64,000 nucleotides of DNA from JBBDWJ01 sp963824095 (lineage in GTDB: Bacteria; Acidobacteriota; Terriglobia; Bryobacterales; UBA6623), in contig CAWGNS010000009.1 in NCBI GenBank assembly GCA_963824095.1, positions 1 through 64,000 of the forward strand. The letters run 5' to 3'. The notes under the pieces were generated by a model. It had not been told where the DNA came from. It saw only the letters and a list, made by a program, of their open reading frames with translations, and ran no database searches. The translations under genes were made by a program, and so were the position numbers. How positions within the stretch are numbered: position 1 is the stretch's first letter; each line of letters begins with the position of its first letter. Shown piece by piece: positions 44,250 to 55,883 of the stretch.

Positions 44250-44734
44250 AGGGACGACAGCCCGGCTCATTTGGGGTAGCCGGCGGCGCAGCCCACCGAA
44301 CAGCCCCGGCCCGGACGGGGTCTTTCCTTGCAGCCCCCTGCTATTCTGAGTCAGGACAGGCGACGGCAGTCGGGGACTGTCCCACACGAGAAAAAATGAA
44401 CAAACGAACCCAATGATCTCGTTTGTTATCAACACTTCGGCAAAAGGAACGAAGCCAATTTCTCAAGCGTCCGGTTGGAGGCCGCCCGGCTGAAGGGCGC
44501 TGCGTTGGAGTCGTTCCGGCAGTTTTGGGCAGGCCGGAGCCCTGCCCCACTGGGGACCCGGTTTCGCGCCTGTTACAGGGGCCCGTCCGCGACGGGCCTC
44601 ATGTTATCTTGAGAAGAGTTGAGCTGCGTTGTGCGGCCGCAGGCCGCCCGGTTTTCCTGCCTCTGTCTTCTCTCGTCAGCCCCATTTTCTGAGACTTGAG
44701 CGGCGTATCCGCCGCGGATCTGAGTTCTTCCTGT
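44250..44734. other. Intergenic region upstream of typA
   Basis: No gene is visible. It holds a 9-bp inverted repeat, AACAAACGA and TCGTTTGTT (44399-44407 and 44419-44427), and a hairpin GGCCCGTC/GACGGGCC at 44580-44598 around CGC. The sequence AACGAACCCAA in the first repeat matches the 12-mer TTGGGTTCGTTT found at about 28913 and 40463. The typA promoter should lie in the last 150 bp, but I cannot point to it. Confidence 0.45.
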
Positions 44735-46534
44735 ATGCAAAACGATTCGGTTCGAAATATTGCCATCATTGCGCACGTTGACCACGGCAAGACGACGCTG
44801 GTCGACGCCATGTTCCGCCAGAGCGGCGTCTATGGCGAGCACGAGCACGTTGCCGAGCGGGCGATGGACTCGGGCGAGCTGGAGCGCGAGCGCGGCATCA
44901 CAATTCTGGCCAAGACCACCGGCGTGTGGTTTCGGGGCGTCAAGATCAACATCGTCGACACGCCGGGGCACGCCGATTTCGGCGGCGAGGTGGAGCGGGC
45001 GCTGAAGGTCGTCGATGGGGTGATGCTGCTGGTCGACGCCAGCGAAGGGCCGCTGCCACAAACGCGTTACGTGCTGATGAAGGCGCTCGAAGCGCGGCTG
45101 ACGCCAATCGTGGTGATCAACAAGATCGACCGCGCCGACGCCCGCATTCAGGAAGTGCTCAACGAGATCTACGACCTGTTTATCGATCTCGACGCGGGCG
45201 AAGGGCAGCTCGAGTTTCCGGTGCTTTACGCGGTGGCGCGTGACGGCGTCGCCAAGCGCAGTCTGGAGGACGATTCCACCGACCTGCGGCCGTTGTTCGA
45301 AACGATTGTCGACCACCTGCCGGCCCCGCAAGGCGATCCCGAGGCACCGCTGCAACTGCTGGTGGCGAATCTCGATTACAGCGATTATCTGGGGCGCATG
45401 GCGATCGGGCGCGTCTTTGCGGGAACGCTGAAGCAGGGCGACGAGGTTTCGATCTGCAAGCTGGACGGCTCGATCAGGAAGACGCGCATCACCAAGATGT
45501 ATTCGTTCCAGGGACTCAAGCGGGTGGAGGAAACGGCGGCGCGCGCGGGGGATATTCTCGCGATTGCGGGCGTCGAAGGCATCACGATCGGCGAGACGGT
45601 GAGCGATCCCGAAGACCCGCGTCCGCTGCCGAAGACGCAGATCGACGAGCCGACGATCGCGATGACGTTCGCGGTGAACACCTCGCCGTTCGCCGGGCGC
45701 GATGGGCGCTACGTGACCTCCCGCAACTTGCGGGAACGACTCGACAAGGAACTGATGACCAACGTGTCGATCCGCGTCGAGGACGGCGATAGCACCGATA
45801 CGTTTCGTGTTTCGGGGCGCGGCGAGCTGCAACTGGCGATCCTGATCGAGACGATGCGCCGCGAAAGCTATGAGCTGATGGTGGGCAAGCCCGAGATTCT
45901 GACCAAGCAGGTCGACGGCAGGCTGCACGAACCGCTGGAGCATCTCACCGTCGACTGTCCCGAGGAGTTTATCGGGGTCGTGATGGAGCAGCTCGGATCG
46001 CGCAAGGCGAAGACGACGAAGATGGTGAACCACGGCTCGGGCCGCGTGCGCATGGAGTTTTCGATTCCTTCGCGCGGATTGATCGGACTGCGCAGCCAGA
46101 TTCTTACCGACACCAAGGGCACCGCGATTCTCAACTCGCTGTTCGCGGGCTACATCGAATGGCAGGGGGAGATCCCGATGCGCCCGACCGGCTCGCTGGT
46201 TTCCGACCGCAACGGCAAGACGACCGGCTATGCGATCTTCAACCTGCAGGAGCGCGGCGAGATTTTCGTCGAGCCGGGGCAGGAAGTCTACGAGGGAATG
46301 ATCGTCGGGGAGAATTCGCGCGAGAACGACCTCAACGTCAATATCGTGCGCGAGAAGAAGCTGACCAACATGCGCGCCTCGACGGCCGATGAAGGCATCC
46401 GGCTGGTGCCGGCGCGGCTGCTCAACCTCGAGCAGGCTATCGAGTTCGTCAAAGAGGATGAGTGGGTGGAGGTGAGCCCCAACGCGATCCGGCTGCGGAA
46501 GAAGACGCTGGGGGCTAGTTTCCGCAAGGGGTAG
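44735..46534 (+). CDS. typA: TypA/BipA ribosome-associated GTPase
   Basis: The 599-residue protein begins MQNDSVRNIAIIAHVDHGKT (G1 loop near residues 15-20), with ERERGITILAKTTGV (G2), VDTPGHADFGGEV (G3 near 75) and VVINKIDRADAR (G4 near 129). EF-G-like domains follow and the C-terminal BipA-specific domain contains GRVRMEFSIPSRGLIGLRSQ. TypA is a translational GTPase that helps assemble the 50S subunit, notably in cold or stress. Start ATG 44735 is the family's normal start. Length is standard. Several long frames on the other strand are artefacts of its codon pattern. Confidence 0.97.
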   Translation: MQNDSVRNIAIIAHVDHGKTTLVDAMFRQSGVYGEHEHVAERAMDSGELERERGITILAKTTGVWFRGVKINIVDTPGHADFGGEVERALKVVDGVMLLVDASEGPLPQTRYVLMKALEARLTPIVVINKIDRADARIQEVLNEIYDLFIDLDAGEGQLEFPVLYAVARDGVAKRSLEDDSTDLRPLFETIVDHLPAPQGDPEAPLQLLVANLDYSDYLGRMAIGRVFAGTLKQGDEVSICKLDGSIRKTRITKMYSFQGLKRVEETAARAGDILAIAGVEGITIGETVSDPEDPRPLPKTQIDEPTIAMTFAVNTSPFAGRDGRYVTSRNLRERLDKELMTNVSIRVEDGDSTDTFRVSGRGELQLAILIETMRRESYELMVGKPEILTKQVDGRLHEPLEHLTVDCPEEFIGVVMEQLGSRKAKTTKMVNHGSGRVRMEFSIPSRGLIGLRSQILTDTKGTAILNSLFAGYIEWQGEIPMRPTGSLVSDRNGKTTGYAIFNLQERGEIFVEPGQEVYEGMIVGENSRENDLNVNIVREKKLTNMRASTADEGIRLVPARLLNLEQAIEFVKEDEWVEVSPNAIRLRKKTLGASFRKG

Positions 46535-46800
46535 GCGGCTCGGCGCTCTCGCGCCGTTCCCAGCCGGTCCCGCATGAGGCGGCCGGGGGGGGGCCGCTGC
46601 CGGGATAACCTGCTTCACGAACCACGGGGACGGCAGACGCGCCGCGTCTGGTAGAATTTCCCCCGAGGTCGGCGTGGGCGTCGAGTCCCGTAGCGCAGGG
46701 CTCGAAGAGACCTGCGGCCTTTCAAACGTGGTTGGGTTGGGTTTACAAATTGTGAACCCGAATGCAGCCGTTTACGTCTCACGGCTAAGGCCCGCCTTCC

Positions 46801-47931
46801 ATGTCATTGAAAAAACCGCTTCCCGTGCTTCTGGTGCTGGCGTCCTTCGCCGCCGTGGCGCTCGGCCAGGACGATGCCGTGTTTACCAGCGGCGTCGACG
46901 TGGTCAACGTGCTCGCCACCGTGCGCGACCGCCACGGCACGCTGGTCAGCACCCTCACGCGAGACGATTTCGTGCTCAAAGAGGACGGCAAGCCGCAGAC
47001 GATCCGCTATTTTTCGCGCCAGACCGACCTGCCGCTAACTGTCGGCGTGCTGGTCGATACCAGCTTGAGCCAGCGGCGTATTCTCGAGCAGGAGCGTTCG
47101 GCGAGCTCTGCGTTTCTGGCGCGCGTGCTGGACGAAACCAAGGACGAGGCGTTTGTGATCCGCTTCGACTTCGACGTCGAACTGCTGCAAGACCTGACCA
47201 GTTCGAAAAAGCTGCTGGAGCAGGCGTTGGGCGACCTGCGGCTGCCGGGCGACCACGTATTTCATACCGACACCGGTGGCGGGACAAAGCCGTTTCGCGT
47301 CGAGCCCTACAATCGGCAGTTTCCCGGCGGAGGGCTTCCGGGGGACCCGTTTCCGGGTGGGATTCCGGGGCGGCGCAACCCGGGCAGACCCGGCGGCGGC
47401 TGGCCGGGCGGCTCTCCGGCGCCCGCGCCCAACTCGAGCAGCACCGGCACCTCGATGTATGACGCGGTTTATCTTGCCGCGCGCGAGGTGTTGCACGATC
47501 AGGCCGGCCGCAAGGCGATGATTCTGATTTCCGACGGCGTCGACATGGGCAGCAAGGTGGACGACAACGCGGCGATCGAAGCCGCGCAGCGCGCCGATAC
47601 GGCGATCTACGCGATCCACTATGCCGACGAGGAAGGCTATCGCATGCAGGCGGGCCCCGGGGCGGCTCCCGACGGCTGGCGGCCGCGCGGCGAATACGCT
47701 CTCGAGACGCTGTGCAACCAGACCGGCGGACGGCTGTTCCGGCTGACCGGTGACATGACGCTGGCCGATGTGCTCGCCGAGATCGAGCAAGAGCTGCGCA
47801 ACCAATACAGCATCGGCTATTCGTCGACCAACGAGAGCGGCTCGAAGGAATTTCGCCGCATTACCCTCAAGGTGAAAGAGGGGAAGTACAAGGTTTCTTC
47901 GCGGGTGGGGTATTATCCGCGGTCGAAGTGA
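46801..47931 (+). CDS. VWFA-related protein of the acidobacterial type
   Basis: The 376-residue protein starts with a signal peptide (LPVLLVLASFAAVALGQDD). Then comes the conserved opening VDVVNVLATVRDRHGTLVST with LTRDDFVLKEDGKPQTIRYF, the hallmark of the VWFA-related Acidobacterial family (TIGR03436). The VWA core has LTVGVLVDTSLSQ, close to the DxSxS metal-site pattern, and AMILISDGVDMGS. Between the two halves lies a Gly/Pro-rich insert of about 45 residues (QFPGGGLPGDPFPGGIPGRR). These are exported proteins of unknown function, present in many copies in Acidobacteria. It supports the taxonomic guess. Confidence 0.92.
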   Translation: MSLKKPLPVLLVLASFAAVALGQDDAVFTSGVDVVNVLATVRDRHGTLVSTLTRDDFVLKEDGKPQTIRYFSRQTDLPLTVGVLVDTSLSQRRILEQERSASSAFLARVLDETKDEAFVIRFDFDVELLQDLTSSKKLLEQALGDLRLPGDHVFHTDTGGGTKPFRVEPYNRQFPGGGLPGDPFPGGIPGRRNPGRPGGGWPGGSPAPAPNSSSTGTSMYDAVYLAAREVLHDQAGRKAMILISDGVDMGSKVDDNAAIEAAQRADTAIYAIHYADEEGYRMQAGPGAAPDGWRPRGEYALETLCNQTGGRLFRLTGDMTLADVLAEIEQELRNQYSIGYSSTNESGSKEFRRITLKVKEGKYKVSSRVGYYPRSK

Positions 47932-48047
47932 TCTTGGGCCCAGGAATAATGAGCTCGGGCTTGGACCCGGGGAACGAGCAACCGAATCCCCTACCGATTT
48001 AGAGATTCCCGCCACCGCTTGCTGACGCGCGCGGCTCTGTTTGTTGG

Positions 48048-49364
48048 CTACCAGCGCAGGGCTTTGGGGCGGATGGTGACTCCGCTCAGGTTGCCTAGCG
48101 CGGCCATCGAGAGGTCGTGGGGCACGATCCACTCGGCGGCGAGCAGGCGCAGCCCGGCGGGCGAGACCTGATTGAGTTCTTCGAGCTCGGTTTGCAGATC
48201 GATCGGGCCGCCAAAATAGCGCTCCTGGCGGGCGAGATCTTCGATGCGGGTCTTGGGACTGTCGAGGCGCGCCAGCATCGCCGTGCTGCAGGCGGCCTTG
48301 GCGCGCTGTAATTCCTCTTCCTCGAGAGGGGCGAGCGTAAGTTGGCGCAGGATGGTCACGATGTCGTCGAGCGCTTCGGCGGCGTGCTTGGGCGTGCTGC
48401 GAAAGCGCACCGAAAGAACTCCCGTATCGGCAAACAGCAGCAGTGACGAGGAAGCTTCGGCGGCGGGCAGCGTCTTGCCGCGAACCATGCGCGCGAGCCG
48501 CGACCCGGTGCCCCGACCGATGACGGCATTGAGCAACATGGCGGCGTGGCGGCGCTCGTCGCTGGCGCCGCAGGCCGGCACGCCCAGTTGCATGCGAACG
48601 CCGGGAAATTGCGGGCGGTTGCGCAGCGCCAGAAAGCGATAAGGCTTCGGGCTGGGGCTGGAGGCCGTCTTCTTGGGTTCCTCGAGCTTGCCGAACAGCT
48701 CGGCGGCCAGGTCGGCGACGCGCGCGTGCGCTACATTGCCGACGGCGGCGACGGTGATGGCGCGCGGGTGGTGCGTTTCGCGATGGAAGCGTATCAGCGA
48801 TTTTACCTTGAAGTCTTCCAGGCGCACCTTGCCGTTGACGGTGAGCAGCCGGCCGTGCGGCGGGCGGCACAGTCCATGGCCCTTCCAGAAACTGCGCAGA
48901 AACATGTGGTCGAGATTGAAGTCGGCGTCTTTCTCGTCGCCGCGCAGCTCTTCGAGCAACAGCTTCTGCTGGTTGCTGAGCGAGGCCTGGCTGATTTTGG
49001 GGCGCAGCGTCAGGTCGGCAAGCAGACTGAGGGCGTCGGCGACACCGTTATTGGAGGTGCGCGCGGTCCAGGCGGCCGCGTCGCGCGTCGTCTTGAACTG
49101 CACGTCGCTGCCCAGCGCGTCGATCGCCTTGGCGATATCGTCGGCCGAGCGGTTTTCGGTGCCGTCGAGAGCGATCCGCTGCAGCAGGTGGGTGGCGCCG
49201 CTTTCCTTCAGCTCTTCGTAGCGCGAGCCGGCGTCGACCCAGACGCCCACCGCCGCCGAGGATGCTTGGGGCAGGCGCTCGCTCCAGACGCGTACGCCGT
49301 TTTCGAGGACTGTGCGCACGACGTCACGCCCGGTGTTTTTACGATCACGAGTTGTCTTAGCCAT
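48048..49364 (-). CDS. M16-family peptidase-like protein with a degenerate zinc site
   Basis: The 438-residue protein has the fold pattern of M16B peptidases: VVRTVLENGVRVWSERLPQA, AVGVWVDAGSRYEELKESGA, then THLLQRIALDGTENRSADDI, with the two-domain continuation (RAITVAAVGNV, PKTRIEDLARQERYFGGPID). In active members the third segment is HxxEH; here it is HLLQR, so the catalytic Glu and the second zinc His are both replaced. It should be a non-catalytic subunit. Usually an active partner is adjacent; none is seen here. No signal peptide is visible. ATG 49364 start. Confidence 0.82.
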   Translation of the reverse strand: MAKTTRDRKNTGRDVVRTVLENGVRVWSERLPQASSAAVGVWVDAGSRYEELKESGATHLLQRIALDGTENRSADDIAKAIDALGSDVQFKTTRDAAAWTARTSNNGVADALSLLADLTLRPKISQASLSNQQKLLLEELRGDEKDADFNLDHMFLRSFWKGHGLCRPPHGRLLTVNGKVRLEDFKVKSLIRFHRETHHPRAITVAAVGNVAHARVADLAAELFGKLEEPKKTASSPSPKPYRFLALRNRPQFPGVRMQLGVPACGASDERRHAAMLLNAVIGRGTGSRLARMVRGKTLPAAEASSSLLLFADTGVLSVRFRSTPKHAAEALDDIVTILRQLTLAPLEEEELQRAKAACSTAMLARLDSPKTRIEDLARQERYFGGPIDLQTELEELNQVSPAGLRLLAAEWIVPHDLSMAALGNLSGVTIRPKALRW

Positions 49365-49508
49365 GTTGAAGGGGAATCTATTAGGTTAGCAGAGTATGGC
49401 CGCAAACATCGAAGGAGTTGCCGGGAGGGCGCGGCGACGGTCCCCACGAAGCGGCTTGTGACTGAGGCCGGGTTCTTTGGGCGATGCGGTTTGCCTCTGC
49501 TTGGTCTC

Positions 49509-49542
49509 GCTTCGGCCCGCCGGCCTGCGCCTGCGGCTCTGT
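49509..49542 (+). repeat. 34-bp intergenic repeat, copy A
   Basis: Begins GCTTCGGCCCGCCGGC and ends GCGGCTCTGT. Two further copies, one inverted, lie at 50780-50813 and 50918-50951. Differences between copies are three to five bases. The copies are all outside genes and rich in GCCGGC-type inverted sequence. Confidence 0.7.
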
Positions 49543-49593
49543 TTCTCGCTTTGTGGCTGCGGCGCCTGAAAGCTAGCCGCCGGACGCCGGGTT

Positions 49594-50691
49594 TTACGAC
49601 GAGAGCGCGGCTTGCAGCATCGCTTTGGCGTAGGCGACGTTGTAGATCTGTGCGACGACCCCTCCTCCGCCGGGGTATTGGTTTTGGATGCCTCGCTCGC
49701 GGTCGATGTCGAGGGCCCGGGGGTGTTCGGGATAGAGCCCGCGCGGATATTTCTGGCGCACCAGCTCTTTCATCACGGCGAACATGTTGACCTGGCCTTC
49801 GTCGATGAAGACCTCGGTGTAGTCGATGTAGGGCTTGCGCACGATCACGTTGCGGAAGTGGACGTGGTTGATGCAGTCGCGCTCGCCCAGGTAGCGGCAG
49901 ACCTTGACCGGGTCTTCGCCCATTTCGCGGGTCACCCCGCAGTCGAACGTCATTCCGTTGTAGGGGCTCTTCACCAGGTCGAGGTAGGCCTTCCATTGCT
50001 CGAAGCTGGCCATGATCTGCTCGTTGCCGCGGCTCAGCGGCACCGGCGGGTCGTTGGGATGCAGCGCCAGCCGCACGTTGGCTTTTTCGGCCTCGGGGAC
50101 GATCGCTTTCAGGAAATACTCGGCGCTCTTGAGCTGCTCGGCGCGGGTGTGGGTTCCGACGCCTTCCTCGGGCGGCAGGTTTTTGGATAACTCGTAGTCA
50201 TAGGCAGTGTAGCCGGCGCCGCCGCGGCCGGTTTGCTCTTTGTATCCCTCGATGAGGCGATGCGCGTAGAAGTTGTATTCGATGACGGCAAGGCCGGCTT
50301 TGCCGGCGGCGCGGATGGATTGAATGAACTGCTCGATCTGCTTGTCGCGGCCCGGCCGGCCATAGATGACGTCGTTGAAGCCGGAGATCATCATGTTGCA
50401 GACGGTGATGCCGGCGGAGTGGAAGTGGTCCATGATGGAGCGCAGCTCCGACTCCTGCCAGGGCATCTTGGGGCCGCCCATCAACACGTAGTCGACGCCG
50501 ACCTGCTTCCACAGGCGCATGCCGGCTTCGTCGGTATTGCGGCCCGCGCCGACGCAAATTTTGGGAGTGCCGTTGCCCTGGGCCGGCGGCCACGTGGTTT
50601 GCGCGGCGCGCGAGGCGGCGGGTTCGAGGGCGGCGAGGCCCCCCAAGCCGGCGAGTTGCATTAGGGTTCTGCGCGACAAAGAGCTGCTCAT
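49594..50691 (-). CDS. Mannonate dehydratase-like TIM-barrel protein
   Basis: The 365-residue protein begins with a Tat-like leader (MSSSLSRRTLMQLAGLGGLA). The barrel shows features of the UxuA/xylose-isomerase-like family: AGLAVIEYNFYAHRLIEGYK, VRLALHPNDPPVPLSRGNEQ, NGMTFDCGVTREMGEDP, CINHVHFRNVIV, with YPEHPRALD at the end. In UxuA these Asp, His and Cys residues bind Mn2+ and dehydrate mannonate. An exported form suggests a different sugar-acid substrate. No hexuronate genes are adjacent. The flanking sequence carries the 34-bp intergenic repeat. Confidence 0.8.
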   Translation of the reverse strand: MSSSLSRRTLMQLAGLGGLAALEPAASRAAQTTWPPAQGNGTPKICVGAGRNTDEAGMRLWKQVGVDYVLMGGPKMPWQESELRSIMDHFHSAGITVCNMMISGFNDVIYGRPGRDKQIEQFIQSIRAAGKAGLAVIEYNFYAHRLIEGYKEQTGRGGAGYTAYDYELSKNLPPEEGVGTHTRAEQLKSAEYFLKAIVPEAEKANVRLALHPNDPPVPLSRGNEQIMASFEQWKAYLDLVKSPYNGMTFDCGVTREMGEDPVKVCRYLGERDCINHVHFRNVIVRKPYIDYTEVFIDEGQVNMFAVMKELVRQKYPRGLYPEHPRALDIDRERGIQNQYPGGGGVVAQIYNVAYAKAMLQAALSS

Positions 50692-50779
50692 CGAAAGCCT
50701 CCTGGCTTGGATTTTCTGCTCTATCTTAGCGAGGTTGCGGAATTTGGGGTGGTGGATTGGTTGGCCGCGAGCGGGCGGA

Positions 50780-50813
50780 ACAGAGCCGCAGGCGTGAGCC
50801 GGCGGGCCGAGGC
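50780..50813 (-). repeat. 34-bp intergenic repeat, copy B (inverted)
   Basis: On the minus strand it begins GCCTCGGCCCGCCGGC and ends GCGGCTCTGT, matching copies A and C in all but a few bases. Confidence 0.7.
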
Positions 50814-50917
50814 GGCGGAAGAGTTGCGCCGGCGGTTGTTTTTGAGGATGCGGCGATGTGGGGTTGCCGGGCGGGCGTTTGTTTGCGGCCGGTTATCCTT
50901 CCCTCTGGAGTTGTGCG

Positions 50918-50951
50918 GCTTCGGCCTGCCGGCTTACGCCCGCGGCTCTGT
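50918..50951 (+). repeat. 34-bp intergenic repeat, copy C
   Basis: Begins GCTTCGGCCTGCCGGC and ends GCGGCTCTGT. Same orientation as copy A and opposite to copy B. Confidence 0.7.
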
Positions 50952-50998
50952 GGCTTGGGTTGCCGCTCTTGTGCCGGGCGGTGTTGGATCCGCGGGGG

Positions 50999-52008
50999 CT
51001 AGCCGGCCCGGTAGAGCTCCGCTACTTTGTAGCTGTCGAGCACACGAATGTAGTTGGCTCGCTCGAAGGCGGCTGGTTCGGCGCAGTTGCGGTGGCTCAT
51101 GCTGCCTTTCATCATCGCGATAGATTCGTATTCGTGTTCCTCCATCCACTGGGTCATGCCGCGCAGCATCTCCGAGACGTAGCCGGGGCCGTGGGTGAGC
51201 AGCGCCGAGCACATCATCACCGCGTCGGCTCCAACCATGATCATCTTGAGGGCGTCTTCGGGGGCGTGAACGCCACTGGTGGAGGCCAGGCTGAGTTGCA
51301 GGTGGCCGTAGAGGATGGCGATCCAGCGCATCGGCAGGCGTGCGTCGATGGCATTGCTCAGCTTGAGGTTGGGAACGACTTCGAGGTTTTCCAGATCGAT
51401 GTCGGGCTGGTAGAAGCGGTTGAACAGCACCAAGCCGTTGGCGCCGGCCTGCGCCAGGCGCTTGGCCATGTTGGCGACCGAGCTGAAGTAAGGGCCGAGC
51501 TTCACCGCCACCGGGATCGAAACCTGCTGCTTCACCTGGTGCACGATGTCGATATAGACCTGCTCGATCTCGCCGCCGCTGACGTCGGGGTTGGTCGGCA
51601 GAAAGTAGATGTTCAGCTCGAGAGCGTCGGCGCCGGCGCGCTCGATCTCGCGCGCGAAATCGATCCAGCCGCCCGAGGAAAAGCCGTTGAGACTGGCGAT
51701 GAGAGGCACGCGCAGGGCGCGCTTGGCGCGATACAGCGTTTCGAGGTATTGGTCGGTGCCGGTGTTGTAGTTGTTGAGGTCGGGGAAATAGCTCAGGGCC
51801 TCGGCGAAGCTCTCTCCGCCGTGCTCGAGGTAGTGATCGAGCGTTTCGGCTTCGAGCCGCAACTGCTCTTCGAACAGTGAAGGCATGACGACGGCGCCGA
51901 TACCGGCGTCCTCGAGCCGCTGCATCTGCTCGACCTCGTGAGTCAGCGGACCCGCCGAGGCGACGAGGGGGTTGCGCAGCTCCAACCCCAGATAGTGCGT
52001 TTTCAGGT

Positions 52009-52012
<4 letters not shown>
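50999..52012 (-). CDS. Dihydroorotate dehydrogenase-like flavoprotein
   Basis: GTG 52012 overlaps the stop of the PFOR gene by four bases, and gives VNLKTHYLGLELRNPLVASA. The 337-residue protein has the FMN-barrel features of class 1 DHODH/PreA: NPLVASAGPLTHEVEQMQRL, ALELNIYFLPTNPDVSGGE, IPVAVKLGPYFSSVANMAKR, GLVLFNRFYQPDIDLENL, and MIMVGADAVMMCSALLTHGP. The genome should hold a separate pyrD; proteins of this type next to pyruvate:ferredoxin oxidoreductase are a recurring pair of unknown joint role, perhaps electron transfer with ferredoxin. The overlap suggests fixed stoichiometry. No FeS motif is present in this protein. Confidence 0.85.
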
Positions 52013-55701
<3,689 letters not shown>

Positions 55702-55883
55702 GCAACACCCTCCTGTGTCTGGCATTCACAAAAGCATTTCGGCAGCCAATCGCAAATCCTTCAAAAGAAGGTGTTTTGGGGGGGGCGGCGAACGCGGTGA
55801 GGCATTTCACCCAATGCGGGTGGCGGGCACGCACGGGTCCCGGGAGCGTGGCGGGGCGTTGCCGTACAACCGGGTGGGGGCGG

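Larger units (their letters stand above)
50692..50998. other. Intergenic region with two inverted copies of a 34-bp repeat
   Basis: Between the mannonate-dehydratase-like gene and the dihydroorotate-dehydrogenase-like gene there is no coding sequence that I can support. Two copies of the 34-bp repeat lie here in opposite orientation (50780-50813 and 50918-50951), 104 bp apart, and could form a long hairpin. Confidence 0.5.

Noticed and set aside
44573..46618. A 681-residue open frame antisense to typA
   Set aside because: It is the GC-skewed shadow of typA, without domain or ribosome-binding site.
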